Shown here piece after piece: positions 31,797 through 42,587 of a stretch of DNA of 64,000 nt. Below the pieces are notes generated by a model. It ran no database searches. It saw only the letters and a list, made by a program, of their open reading frames with translations, and had not been told where the DNA came from. The DNA comes from Lepas anatifera (lineage: Eukaryota > Arthropoda > Thecostraca > Lepadidae): positions 1 through 64,000 of the forward strand of contig JAOTON010002239.1 in assembly GCA_034440635.1 (NCBI GenBank), read 5' to 3'. The translations under genes were made by a program, and so were the position numbers. Each line of letters opens with the position of its first letter. Position 1 is the stretch's first letter.

Positions 31797-31972
31797 TTTT
31801 TTGGGGCTTATCTACGCACCAACTGCCAGAGTCATAAGACGTCGCCGACCCTTTCCCTGTTGGAAGGGATTCTCGGAAGTTAGCTGCTCATTGTTCAGGG
31901 AAGTCGCCGGGCCCGGGCCTTGAGCCCTGGTCGGCTGCGTGGAGCCAGCTGCGCTGACCACTTCGCCAGGGC
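31797..31972 (-). mobile_element. tRNA-derived SINE carrying a shared 3' domain
   Basis: On the minus strand a tRNA-like head (GAAGTGGTCAGCGCAGCTGG, B box GGGCTCAAGGCCC) is followed by CCCTGAACAA and then CCCTTCCAACAGGG, GGCGACG, TATGAC, GCAGTTGGTGCG and ATAAGCCCCAAAAAA. The same 3' domain is found at 38361-38533 (and its two duplicates) and at 60248-60426. The head adjoins a GGAGTC repeat. Confidence 0.82.
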
Positions 31973-31974
31973 TG

Positions 31975-32062
31975 TTGAGTCGGAGTCGGTCGGAGTCGGC
32001 AGTTTTGGCCGTAGTTAGAGTCGATATAATCTTAGCCGACTCCGACTCCGGGCCGGAGTCGG
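31975..32062 (+). repeat. GGAGTC-rich simple repeat with inverted halves
   Basis: GAGTCGGAGTCGG units are followed by CCGACTCCGACTCC about 45 bp later, so the segment can fold back. A related segment lies at 33488-33590. Confidence 0.7.
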
Positions 32063-32337
32063 AGTTCAAATTTGTCACTAGTGGTCATGAGTTGCACAGC
32101 CATGACAAAGCTTGGCATGAATGGCACACGAATGAAGAGGATGCAGAGGAACGTAATTCTCTCCACTAAATTTCTCACAGCTCCGAGGCGTCCGAACAGG
32201 CTCATTGCTGCGAAATCTATCAAATTGAATACATACATAGGCGCCCTTCATCTTTGCTGTAATTGCGGTCAATAATGTTTCAAAGAAAGGACATAAATTG
32301 ATGCAATAGCGACATTGGCAAACAATTTACTCCTTCA

Positions 32338-33293
32338 CCCTCGCCTCGGTGGGCCTCCGAGCCACCTTCGCCCTGGTGGGGGGGGAGGGGGTGCTTGAAC
32401 AGCCCCCCTCGAACTCGGCCCCTATGCGGGATAGCGAAAAAAGCGAACGCTGGTGGATAACTCATAAAAATTCACGATGAAACTATATCAGTCACTTTTT
32501 GGCTCAGGTCAATATTAGGGTCATGACTTCCTTGGAAAGTGGAATTTCGAGTAGAGTTTTTAGGCTCTAGCGTCTGACAGAGTTGAGTTAGAATCATTTT
32601 TAGGCACCATTTGATTCCTCTTGTCACGGCGAATCGAATGATGTATGATATGGCCATGCTAGGTCAAAACACAAAAATGACCTGACCTCAGGTCAGCTCA
32701 AGGTCACTTTTTAACCTAGCATAGTCAATATGCATATCAATCGACTCGCAATAGCAATCGCAACACAATGATATCAAATTAAAAGTTATATCATCATTTC
32801 ATGCAAAGTTATTGACCTAAGTCTGAAAACTGCTTAAATAGCCCTTTCAGAGGTCACAGGTCAAAAATTGCAATATGAACATAAAAAGGGGCCAGGATAC
32901 TACGATTTGGAGAATATGAAGGTATTCTCAGCTGTATCTACACAACTACAGCCCAATTTCTGTTTTCCCATGTTTTTCCCAATGGAGAGGTCATGGTCGT
33001 ACTTGACCTTAGGTCATCGATATGAAAAATCTCGGAATATCTGTTGTAGCACTCGGTGGGGCCATCATGTAGTATGCGTTTCAATCCGATAGATTCACTC
33101 ATTTCTTTGTTATGCCACTTTAAACATTTTTTAGGTGAGGTCACTTGACCTGCACTGGTGACCTGACCTGAGATGACCCAACCGTAGGATTTTGGGGAAA
33201 TTTTCGGAATTGATCAAGGATAAAGTGTGCCATGTACGGCGGCGCTTCGCGTACTTGGCACACCTTATCCACCCCTCCCCCACCGGGCGAGGG
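32338..33293. mobile_element. Diverged TTAA-type (piggyBac-like) non-autonomous element
   Basis: The right end GGGCGAGGG abuts TTAA (33294-33297). The left end begins CCCTCGCC after a degraded TTCA. Left-end blocks GCCACCTTCGCCC and CAGCCCCCCTCGAACTC and long interior stretches (TTCCCAATGGAGAGGTC; GGTGACCTGACCT) align with the better-preserved element at 41558-42587. The interior is dense in TGACCT/AGGTCA hexamers. No transposase frame remains. Confidence 0.6.
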
Positions 33294-33487
33294 TTAACTT
33301 TGATTTATGTATTTTTAGTGTGGGGCTAACATAACCCTAAGACTGTGAGAAGGGGTCATTGCACCGTGAAGGCTGAGATCCGCTATTGTAGAGCAAATAT
33401 AATGAAACAACATACTCAAAATTTGTTCCTTGTCCTGTTAGTCTATTCAAATATAAGCTTCAATATATTTGACTGCCGTCTGAACCA

Positions 33488-33590
33488 AAGTCGGAGTCGA
33501 GGTCAGCATTAGAGTCGGTGTCGATCCTTTCAGGCCGGAGTCGGAGTCTGAGTCGACTCCGATGAAATGCTGCCGACTCCGCAGCGCTGC
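33488..33590 (+). repeat. GGAGTC-rich simple repeat, second copy
   Basis: AGTCGGAGTCGAGGTC ... GGCCGGAGTCGGAGTC ... GACTCCGATG ... CCGACTCCGC, an arrangement like 31975-32062, with CAGCGCTGCACTCCACTAC at its edge. Confidence 0.65.
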
Positions 33591-34078
33591 ACTCCACTAC
33601 CGCCCCCCCCGTGGCAGCTCAACTGAACTGCGTTCCTGTAATGAACTCTTAATGACCAGGAAAAATGAATGTATACTTTCTTAGTTGTACCATAGAACTC
33701 GACAAATTTCGGCTTCCGCTATTTTCTGAGAGTGATAAAATTACTTGGAAAAATCAGCACGAAAAATCGTGCATCGTGACACATTGATTACATGGTTTCA
33801 TGGTTTACAGCCCGGAAAACTTCACTCTTAGAATTTGAAGTTCTCACTCTCAATGGAAAACCAGGCTGTAAAGCGGTTTTTCTATTATATTACCAATTTA
33901 AGCTTTCCTAAAAGCCGAACTTGCAATATGAAAATATAATTTAAAAACGTTATGAAAATGTTGGTGATTGCGAGAGGAGTGATTTGAAACATGTATGGAC
34001 ACGAAGCGAGGAGTCTGGTTTTCCAACTGATAAAACAAAGGATGGATGTGAAAACATCGCTGTCTTAAATTAGTATAA
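33591..34078. other. Intergenic, no feature recognised
   Basis: AT-rich unique sequence. Confidence 0.45.
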
Positions 34079-34236
34079 GGGTGTGTTCCAGCGCCTCCTC
34101 TAACTTCCTCCAACCTCCTCCCAGAAGAGTAGAATACTCTGGTCTAAATTTCTATTGGACAGTAGAGTTCAGTAGAGACTTCTACCTCTTCTGGATCAGT
34201 TTGAAGGAAGTTAGAGGAGGCGCTGGAACAAGCCCC
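34079..34236. mobile_element. Foldback MITE, Harbinger-like ends
   Basis: The inverted ends contain the perfectly complementary TGTTCCAGCGCCTCCTCTAA and TTAGAGGAGGCGCTGGAACA, extended outward to GGG..T. The 158-bp element has no coding capacity. GGG..TGTT ends resemble PIF/Harbinger MITEs, but I could not confirm a 3-bp TWA-type target duplication. Confidence 0.72.
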
Positions 34237-35297
34237 AAGCCTATGTATTGATCCCGTGTGTGGACCGTGTCGCTATAGTCGCATCCCTTCCTGTCAACGT
34301 GTCCTTGGCCCAAACTCTCAGCTGCGAAATTCGCTCGGAAAGTATTCTTAGTGAAGAAAAATAAACCACCATCACGTCCTTCGGGCGAGGGGCTTTTGGA
34401 TACTGACGCTCAATTGGTATGTGAGTTATACATTTCCATTGTGAAATGGTGACATTCCATTAGTGTTCGCCGCTCCTCGCGGCTACCCTCGTGAGGGCCA
34501 TCAATTCCCGTTGGCTGCAGGACCTGTTGTTTTTGCTGGAATTACCACCCAACAATGTGTTAAGCAGAAGCCTGCGTTGTCGCGGACTTGGCCGTTTCAT
34601 AAATTGTTGATACTCATTCGTGGTGCGAATCCCTGGCGCATACCTGAGAAGCGGTCCTGTCCTTCCCCACGATCCCTGCCGTTGAACAGTTTAGCGTCGG
34701 TTTCACGCGTCATCATACGAACCCTCGGCGGTCTACTGTTTGGGGTGGCAACATAAAAGGGACATTGATTATCTTCATTATTTTGATTTTGTGCAAAGAC
34801 TTGCATTGAACTCATGGAGACCAGAGTTAATGATTACTTGTGTCACTTCATAGAGGAATCTAAATACCAATAGAGCAGACTTTACGTACCAGTAGCAATT
34901 GAAGGACTTATTAGAAGAGCGGGTTGTTCTTGGCAGCCGTACTCTATTAACCCATCATCGTGTTTGAAGATGCGATCCTAGATATCCGCTACTTTGGAAA
35001 TATTTGACTTCAATGCTGTCCAAATTTATCCATTGTATTCATATTTGTACGACGATGGCAAATGTGAGTGAATGATAATACGGTGAAATTAGGGCGCACT
35101 GTCTGCGTCCAAGCAGCGCCGCTGATACCCAGCCGGCTGTGGAGTGGGGAGGCGGCCGCACAGCTACGTGAATTGGCCAGATTGCAACCTCCAACCACCA
35201 GAGAAAAACTAGTCCATTTCAAGACTGAACAAACCTGATTCATTTATATGGCCGCGGCTTCTCAGAGCTCAGCGCAGCCTCTGTTCTGGGACTGCCT
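34237..35297. other. Intergenic, no feature recognised
   Basis: Short open frames only; nothing supported. Confidence 0.4.
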
Positions 35298-35807
35298 GTG
35301 CTGGCTGAGGGCGGATGGTGGACCGCGCTGGCCCCGGTCCGCTGCTGCGATCTCCCTTACCTGCGATACATGAACAGTTTCAGTTCCTACTGTCTGCGCC
35401 CTGGCAGCGGGAACGGACTTATCGACTCATGTAACCAGGAGACCCACGGGCAGACTCCCGGCTACATGAATCGTAACCGTGAGTGCGTAAGTAAGATGTA
35501 CTGGAACTGCTCACGCACCCGGTGGAATCTGGGCAGCTTCGGTTGCAGCCGCGGCAGGACTGGTGGTATCCGGTATGTACTGACCCGACCAGCTGGTGCG
35601 AGGCAAAGCTCACCCGGGGGGGGGGCACCATCTGCACCAGTTAGCGTCATTGGGCGCTACTGCGAAACAGCATTTGGCGGCTCAGTGGGGCCGCGCAGTG
35701 TTTCCATAGCCGTGGGCCGCACCCTCGGCCAAAGTACGCGGTCTGCATGCACGCTGGACGTGTACCTGATCCGCCGGCCTTGGACTTTTGCACTTGAAGG
35801 CGTATGA
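35298..35807 (+). other. Unassigned 169-codon open frame, Cys-containing
   Basis: This is the longest open frame in the gene-poor middle. Cysteines are clustered in its first half (SYCLRPG, DSCNQET, RECVSKMYWNCS, GSFGCSRG), suggesting an extracellular-type segment. A G9 run interrupts the second half. There is no signal peptide, no family match I can name, and codon context is weak. It could be an exon, a relic or chance. Confidence 0.22.
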
Positions 35808-36376
35808 GTTGTGGTCCCCCAGTCAGGAGTCAGATCACGTGAGCATTGCACATGTAGGCGTCCAATTCTGTTATCAAAGACGACAGCGACAAATGCTGAA
35901 CATTTGCATCGAGGCGAAGACAATATGCGTAGCTCAGAAGTGTGCCCAACACTCATTGTATGCGTCCGCTTATTATTTGCGTTGCCAGCGGGACATTTAT
36001 ATGAATGATTGACCTACCATGAACGATGGACGGGTTTCAGCCAACCTTGCCACTCAATACTAATGTAATAGGGACCCTCAGGTGGCTTTGGGTCATATTC
36101 CTGCAATCAGCTTCTCTACTTTAAGATTAAATTTTGAAACCAAAATATCAGGAATTTTGTTTTACGCATATCTGCCTTTGCGCCAATGATTTTTAAAAGA
36201 TTTCTTATTCAAGACGATGTTGAAATACAGACGCTTGTTATAATCAGGTTTGAAGACGAATAAAAAGATAATGTCTACTGCAAAACGGATGACCAAGAAG
36301 CCAAAGATTCCTCAGTAAGCAAAGTAGCCTCAGCAGCTTTCCCTTTCATGGGAGAGCTGCCGAGGCAAGAAAAATC

Positions 36377-36432
36377 CAGAAAATTCATGGTGGGGGTGTT
36401 CAAACACCCCCACCGGGGAGAGGGTTAAAGGG
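36377..36432. mobile_element. Isolated right end of a TTAA-type element
   Basis: A hairpin GGTGGGGGTGTT/AACACCCCCACC followed by CGGGGAGAGGG and TTAA has the layout of the right ends at 33293 and 42587. No matching left end was found nearby. Confidence 0.4.
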
Positions 36433-36644
36433 AGTGGTCCTCTCTTTTAAAAGGGGTTTTGAACTGAGATAACATTCTTGGATTAAAGCATGTCGAGAAA
36501 TCGCTATTTGCATGTTTAATGTCACCCAAAGCTTTCTGTATACAATTTCTGTAAGCTTTAAAGTTCACAGTAGTGGGTGGGGTTTTCTACCCTATTTCAA
36601 ACCATGGAAGAATCCCTTTTCATCTGGCAGCGCATCGCTTTTAA

Positions 36645-36858
36645 CTGAATGGTCCTTCGATAGCCAAATCAAGTATCTTGTGGCCACATCTCTCACCTCG
36701 TGTCGGTTTTTTTGGCTTTCCGACTTGGGTTTACCCCCCCAAAAAAAAAAGAAAACCATCGTCTAGTTAAAGTGTGGCCAAGTCTTTTACCGCGTGACGT
36801 TTCTTTAGACTTTGGTTTTCCCTCCTCAAACCTACCGGCTAGATTTGAGGAGGGAAGA
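36645..36858 (+). repeat. Dispersed repeat, copy B, ending in a hairpin
   Basis: Homologous in order to 26215-26480 (GTCCTTCGATAG, ATCTTGTGGCCACATCT, TTCCGACTTGGG, CGCGTGACGTTT). It ends in the stem CCCTCCTCAAA / TTTGAGGAGGG around a 13-base loop (about 36824-36858). Confidence 0.65.
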
Positions 36859-37636
36859 CTTTATATATTACGGTGAAATTGTTTTAAAAAATCCAAGCAA
36901 CCGAAAATTACAGTCTCCCAACGCCTCGAGCTCCAAGGCATTCAAACGGATAAAAAAGTGAGAAGTGTTACCAGGCTGCTCAAGTGGACACATATTCCGA
37001 TCTGGGACGTGGTTTAGTCCGAACCTGCGTGACTTAGTCTAGAATGACGCAGTGCTACCAAACTGTACAGCAGAACCTTACGGCGACCGAAGGTAGCAAA
37101 CAGCAGGGGGCCGTAACAAGGAATATTTGAATGAAACAAAATGACAGAAAAGAAAGGGGAACTGGGAGCCTCGGAAAATAACTAATAATGCATAATGGTT
37201 TCTGTCGTCGTTAAACTTGGGCGTGAAAGACATGTTTCGTGCCGATAATATTTTCTCCGTCGGAAACGTATGCATATCCGTCATGCAACTGTTCATACTT
37301 TCTCCGCATTAATTGGAAGTCTCTCTTTAGATGAAGCCTAGCACTGACTGCTGCAAGGTGCAAGAGCGGTTGGAATGGGTTATGGCTGAAAAAACAGTAA
37401 AGAGCGAGCAGTAAAAATATTTAATGCGAAGTTACCGGCATATTTAAGGTAGAACCACCCCTGCTCTACGCGTAATTGTGGAGAAAACAAGACGGAGTCC
37501 TGTTGAAACAGAAGAGTCTGCCCGCAGGTCAGCGCATTGCCTGACTATAAAACTGCGCCTACCTTGAATAATCCGCAGAAGGAATCTGGCGCGTTGGTCA
37601 GGAGGTGACCAAATAATAGTGATTTGGGCTTGCACA
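36859..37636. other. Left flank of the triplicated block
   Basis: Unique sequence; no gene recognised. Its end (GCTTGCACAAGGAAGGCAGC) is the ancestral left boundary of the first 55-bp satellite array. Confidence 0.5.
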
Positions 37637-37650
37637 AGGAAGGCAGCAAA

Positions 37651-38033
37651 ACTTTAAAGCGTGGATTTTGAAGGAACAGAGTTAAACTGCAGCCGTATAC
37701 AGGTAACGTTAAAACGTGAATTGTGAAGGAGCAGAGTTAAGCTGCAGCCGTATACAGGTAACGTTAAAGCATGAATTGTGAAGGAGCAGAGTTAAACTGC
37801 AGCCGTATACAGGTAACGTTAAAACGTGAATTGTGAAGGAGCAGAGTTAAGCTGCAGTCGTATGTAGGTAACGTTAAAGCATGAATTGTGAAGGAGCAGA
37901 GTTAAGCTGCAGCCGTATACAGGTAACGTTAAAACGTGAATTGTGAAGGAGCAGAGTTAAACTGCAGCCGTATACAGGTAACGTTAAAGCATGAATTGTG
38001 AAGGAGCAGAGTTAAACTGCAGCCGTATACAGG
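37651..38033 (+). repeat. 55-bp satellite, array 1 (about 7 units)
   Basis: The unit is GTTAAAGCATGAATTGTGAA, GGAGCAGAGTTAAGCTGCAG, then CCGTATACAGGTAAC. Two variant types (AAGCATGAAT and AAACGTGAAT) alternate. The array starts after GGAAGGCAGCAAAAC and ends at CAGGTGAAACATTTTAC, exactly as arrays 2 and 3 do. Confidence 0.97.
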
Positions 38034-38360
38034 TGAAACATTTTACTTGAACCTAGCGTCCAGCCATGAGTAGTAAAAACGAAGGAGCCTTAAAATGTAG
38101 TCATTGGTCTGGGACATGACTATTGAAATTGGGTATTTATTGCTGACACTGGCGTGATTTGGTGTCATACTGGTAAGTAGTCCCCCATGAAATGTATTTT
38201 AGCAAGAACTATGCAAATTATTTTTTGTAGGGCTTTGACATCGTTTTATAATAAAATAAAACTTCTGGTGAGTGTGTGAACTGGTCAATGCTATTGCGTG
38301 TAAACAAAACTTACCTCTTGTATCTCTATTCCACATGTTTTTATCCATATCGGTGGTGAC

Positions 38361-38533
38361 TTTAAGAGGCTTTACTATACACCAATTGCTGAGGTCATAC
38401 AGCGTCGCCAACCCCCACTCAGTTGGAAGGGTATTTCTGGGGATCAGAAAGTTCTTATTCATTATTCCTGCCCGGGATTTGAACTCGGTCCAGCGGTGTG
38501 GAAGCCCAATCCGCTACCGCTGCATTCTCGCAT
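38361..38533 (-). mobile_element. tRNA-derived SINE, copy 1
   Basis: On the minus strand a head GCAGCGGTAGCGGATTGGGC and B box GAGTTCAAATCCC are followed by CCCTTCCAACTGAG, GTTGGCGACGCTG, TATGACC, GCAATTGGTG and AAAGCC, the 3' domain also present at 31797-31972 and 60248-60426. Confidence 0.75.
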
Positions 38534-38844
38534 TACAGTTCAAATTGAGCTCTCCAGACGTGCGGAACAACTAAAACAACATGGTCCATGTCAAATCGAA
38601 ATGAATTTCTTGTTTTTCCAGTGACCCTGGGTATGAAAGGTTTGTCCAATGTGTTTTGCTTAAATTTTTGGACAGTTTGCGCCCGCGTTTTATTGGTTTA
38701 TTATCGAACACTTTCGCAAAAAAAACACTCAGAAAGCATACGCGATTTCTCGGAATGCAATTTACAAATATGGTAACGAAATAAGTCGAGAGCACATGTA
38801 ACAATAACGTTACACATCAAAGTCTGGGGCGCTGCACTCCATTC

Positions 38845-38996
38845 CAGTGGCGGATCCAGGACTTCATTCCGGGGAAGGGGTGAGGGGGCTCGATTCTCCC
38901 CCGTCATTGCCTCGTAACAGCCCCCCGGCTATGTATTGAATATAGGCACTGGGATATTTGGGAGGGGGCATCAGCCCCCCCTTGTATCCACCACTG
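38845..38996. mobile_element. hAT-like MITE inside the duplicated unit, copy 1
   Basis: The ends CAGTGGCGGATCCAGG and TTGTATCCACCACTG are inverted repeats. The flanks CTCCATTC and CTCTATTT agree at 6 of 8 positions, consistent with an eroded 8-bp duplication. It was present before triplication because all copies carry it. Confidence 0.75.
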
Positions 38997-39297
38997 CTCT
39001 ATTTCACTCATCCGGCATCTGCAACACGATCATAAGGAAGGCCAGATCTCTTCAGTTCAAGAGCCGAAGGCAGCTGAATATCTCATAAATAGATGTTTAG
39101 TACTGTAGTGTAGCTCGCGAGAAATACAGTATGGTACGGCGTTTTCAGAGTAGGTACATATGTTGCGGTATGTGACAAATTTGGCGCACTGCTCTGTTAT
39201 AATTTCAGAGCTACGGCTAGCAAAAACTCATTCCGTAATGTGGCCTCTGTCATTCGTGGTGGCAACCCGCTGACGAAACATTTCCGACAGGACAGCA

Positions 39298-39603
39298 ATG
39301 GCGAAGACGTCCTTCTGGCTCATCATTTTCTTGGCCGCAGCAAGTTCAGCAGCTGCCAGAGACCAAGGATCTGTCGATGGTGGAGTTTTGGCTGAGGGCC
39401 GTCAGTTGCCTCCTCAGCAGATTTCTCTGCCGGCCATATTGGGATCGTTTCTGGTGGTGTTGACTGCCATTCTGCAGATATCGCTAGCGGTGGCTATGCA
39501 ATCGTTGGCGCCGTCACCAGCACCAACCACAACGGCAGCACCACCGACCACACCAACCACAACAGCAGCGCCAACGGGCGCGCCAACAACACCTGCATAT
39601 TGA
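39298..39603 (+). CDS. Small secreted/membrane protein with Thr-Pro-Ala tail, copy 1
   Basis: A single-exon frame of 101 codons from ATG 39298. Residues 1-20 (MAKTSFWLIIFLAAASSAAA) are a textbook signal peptide with cleavage likely before RDQ. Residues 21-41 form a short polar segment. Residues 42-67 form a hydrophobic helix (PAILGSFLVVLTAILQISLA). Residues 71-101 are almost only Thr, Pro and Ala, typical of mucin-type O-glycosylation. The family is not recognised. The start is set by the signal peptide. A GACAGCA context precedes the ATG, and an AATAAA at 39988-39993, about 385 bases past the stop, is conserved in all copies. The protein could be a single-pass surface protein, or secreted if the helix is removed. 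The frame is intact in all three copies, but substitutions among them are mostly replacing. Confidence 0.6.
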   Translation: MAKTSFWLIIFLAAASSAAARDQGSVDGGVLAEGRQLPPQQISLPAILGSFLVVLTAILQISLAVAMQSLAPSPAPTTTAAPPTTPTTTAAPTGAPTTPAY

Positions 39604-39987
39604 CAGAACGCAGAGACTATGGGAAATGTTGTAAATTAATTGAGCGCAAAAGAAGAATGGGAGGCAAAGACCACGCAAAATGACAGACTGTCTGGTGCTC
39701 GTCTGAACCAACGGAAGAGTCTGACGTATGCATTCATTCGTTGACATCACGCTTTGATCTCACATGGCTGCAGTATCTCTTAATACACGACACGGCGTGT
39801 CAGAACGAACACCCGCCTTTTAATTGTAAGTGACAGGTTCCGTGTTAAAGAAGTTTAATATGCTTGCTTTGATGGATGGCCGATTGGTGATGGTGTGGTG
39901 GATGATGTGGGAACTCCATCAAAACATACAGAATATGGCCAATTTCATTTCTCCATTTCAAGAAGCAGCGAAATTACCAGAATGGAA

Positions 39988-39993
39988 ATAAAC
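39988..39993 (+). promoter_or_regulatory. AATAAA polyadenylation signal, conserved in three copies
   Basis: AATAAA in GGAAATAAACCCG occurs at the same place in each copy (47170-47175 and 50924-50929). Confidence 0.45.
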
Positions 39994-40278
39994 CCGAAGA
40001 AGGGATTGGTAGCATTTAATTTTAGAAATGATATCTGACGACGTCGCCAGACTACATTCGTTTAAGTACTCACAGGCAGGCACACATGACCCTCAGGGAC
40101 ATACTACCGCATATACCACGGACTAGCTCTATTGGTTTTCCTCAAATATGATATGTTTTACACATAGAGTCATCACTCTCATTGTGTAACCTCTCAATGA
40201 TCTCAATTGGACTGGGAAGTGAACACTAAATAATACTTGCCGTTAATAATTATTCGTTCACAAACCATGAGCTCAAGT

Positions 40279-40521
40279 CAGGGGCGTAGCCAGGATTCCG
40301 CTGGGGGGAGGTGGCGCCCCGAAAAGGGCCCCTGCGACAGCGCCAAAAGGGCCCTGATGGGTAAAAAAGGGCTCTGTTTGTTACAGAATAGAGTGCTGAA
40401 GAGGGCTTAAAAGCGCCCTGTCTGGTATGAAATTTAAAATTTGGCCACATAACAGTACGGGTGAGCCGCGCTTCGCGCGGCCCGTGTTCTCAGGGGCCCT
40501 TCGGGCCCTCAAGGGCCCGAA
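40279..40521. mobile_element. hAT-like MITE truncated at the duplication junction, copy 1
   Basis: Begins CAGGGGCGTAGCCAGG after GCTCAAGT, and stops at GGGCCCGAAGG, where array 2 begins. The complete version is at 51216-51486. Confidence 0.85.
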
Positions 40522-40534
40522 GGAAGGCAGCAAA

Positions 40535-41557
40535 ACGTTAAAGCGTGGATTTTGAAGGAGCAGAGTTAAGCTGCAGCCGTATACAGGTAACGTTAAAACG
40601 TGAATTGTGAAGGAGCAGAGTTAAACTGCAGCCGTATACAGGTAACGATAAAGCATGAATTGTGAAGGAGCAGAGTTAAGCTGCAGCCGTATACAGGTAA
40701 CATTAAAGCATGAATTGTGAAGGAGCAGAGTTAAGCCGCAGCCGTATACAGGTAACGTTAAAGCATGAATTGTGAAGGAGCAGAGTTAAGCTGCAGCCGT
40801 ATACAGATAACGTTAAAGCATGGATTGTGAAAGAGCAGAGTTAAGCTGCAGCCGTAACAGGTAACGTTAAAACATTACTTGTGAAGGAGCAGAGTTAAAT
40901 TGCAGTCGTATACAGGTAACGTTAAAGCATGAATTGTGAAGGAGCACAGTTAAGCTGCAGCCGTATACAGGTAACGTTAAAGCATGAATAGTGAAGGAGC
41001 AGAGTTAAGCTGCAGCCGTATACAAGTAACGTTAAAGCATGAATTGTGAAGGAGCAGAGTTAAGCTGCAGCCGTATACAGGTAAGGTTAAAACGTGAATT
41101 CTGAAGGAGCAGAGTTAAGCTGCAGCCGTATACAGGTAACGTTAAAGCATGAATTGTGAAGGAGCAGAGTTAAGCTGCAGCCGTATACAGGTAACGTTAA
41201 AGCATGAATTGTGAAGGAGCAGAGTTAAGCTGCAGCCGTATACAGGTAACGTTAAAGCATGAATTGTGAAGGAGCAGAGTTAAGCTGCAGCCGTAACAGG
41301 TAACGTTAAAGCATGAATTGTGAAGGAGCAGAGTTAAGCTGCAGCCGTATACAGGTAACGTTAAAGCATGAATTGTGAAGGAGCAGAGTTAAGCTGCAGC
41401 CGTATACAGGTAACGTTAAATCATGAATTGTGAAGGAGCAGAGTTAAGCTGCAGCCGTATACAGGTAACGTTAAAACGTGAATTGTGAAGGAGCAGAGTT
41501 AAACTGCAGCCGTATACAGGTAACGATAAAGCATGAATTGTGAAGGAGCAGAGTTAA
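40535..41557 (+). repeat. 55-bp satellite, array 2, left part (about 19 units)
   Basis: Same unit and start boundary as array 1. Several units lack TA in CCGTA(TA)CAG, giving 53-bp variants. It is interrupted at the TTAA of one monomer by the element at 41558. Confidence 0.97.
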
Positions 41558-42587
41558 CCCGCGCCCCACCGGGGGTCTGGCGCCACCTTCGCCCCACCGG
41601 GGGGGGCCATCGATGGCCCCCCTCTAACTCCGACAATATGGGCGTTAGCGCAAATCTGCAAAGTGCAATAGAAAGCTCGCGTGAATTCAGTAAGAAATTA
41701 CTTTGCATGTTTTAGTGCTCAGGTCAATGGTTTGACCTCCAGAGGTCAAATTAGGTCAAGATCGGCTATTTTCACTCAAATATGCAATGATTAAGCAAAC
41801 CGGGCATAACTCTTATGTCATTAGAGCTATTGAGGCCTGGTAAAGTACATTTGATAGCAAATTGCCAGTACTTTTTCCGCTATGTGGAACGTAAAGACCT
41901 CCCGCCAGTGGTTTGACCGCCAGAGGTCACCTCGTGACCTAATATGACCTGAGGTCACGAAAGGTCAAAAAGTGACCTTGTCGTATATCAAATGAAAGCC
42001 AGTGACATGACAAACACGATGGTGTTTGTTTCACCGCTCTAGCTCAATTAGGTCAAAAGTTATTGTCAAAATACTGTTTTTGACCTCTGGTGACCTTGGA
42101 TGACCTTGGAAAAGTCAAAGGGCAAATATGACCCCTGGGATCCGTGAAAGGGTGTCCAAAAACGTTGTTCTGAGCAGTCTGAGTATTTGCAATCATTTTT
42201 GTGGCTTTTATATAATGAAATAGCTTTTCCCCATGCTTTTCCAATGGGAGAGGTCGCCTCGTGACCTGACCTCAGGGCACGAAATCGAAAAAATCCCGGA
42301 TATACACCTTGTAGATCCTGGAGGGGTCATGAAGTGTAGGAAGTTTCAAATCGATCGACTTTGAAATGTAGCTCTTACAGAGCTCTAAAGGTGAAGTGAG
42401 GTGATCTTGGTTGACCTCGTCTGGTGACCTGACCTTGGGTGACCCGGGGTAAAAAATTTCAGGGATGATGGGAAAATGATGCAGTGAGAGGTAGAGCCCT
42501 CAACCGCGGTGCTGCGCCTCGTCGTTTTTCTGCTATCCCGGAAAAACCTTAGGGGGGGCCATCGATGGCCCCCCGGTGGGGCGAGGG
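41558..42587. mobile_element. TTAA-type (piggyBac-like) element inserted in the satellite
   Basis: The 1030-bp insert starts CCCGCGCCCCACCGGGG and ends CCGGTGGGGCGAGGG, with TTAA on both sides (41554-41557 and 42588-42591). The satellite monomer normally reads GAGTTAAGCTG, so the empty site is known and the TTAA duplication is verified by the array itself. Near each end is a self-complementary GGGGGGGCCATCGATGGCCCCCC-like hairpin. The interior is rich in AGGTCA/TGACCT hexamers, and no transposase frame is present. It is homologous to 32338-33293. Confidence 0.85.

Larger units (their letters stand above)
38034..40521 (+). repeat. Segmental duplication, copy 1 of 3
   Basis: This 2.5-kb unique segment follows array 1 and is repeated at 44580-47702 and 48980-51440 with high identity. 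It holds, in order, a SINE, a hAT-like MITE, a 101-codon gene with 3' UTR, and a MITE truncated at the duplication junction. Confidence 0.95.

Noticed and set aside
39514..39750. Cys-rich 78-codon minus frame opposite the small-protein gene (also in both other copies)
   Set aside because: Its CCCRCGWCW-type repeats are the antisense of the Thr/Pro/Ala codons, a shadow of the plus-strand gene.
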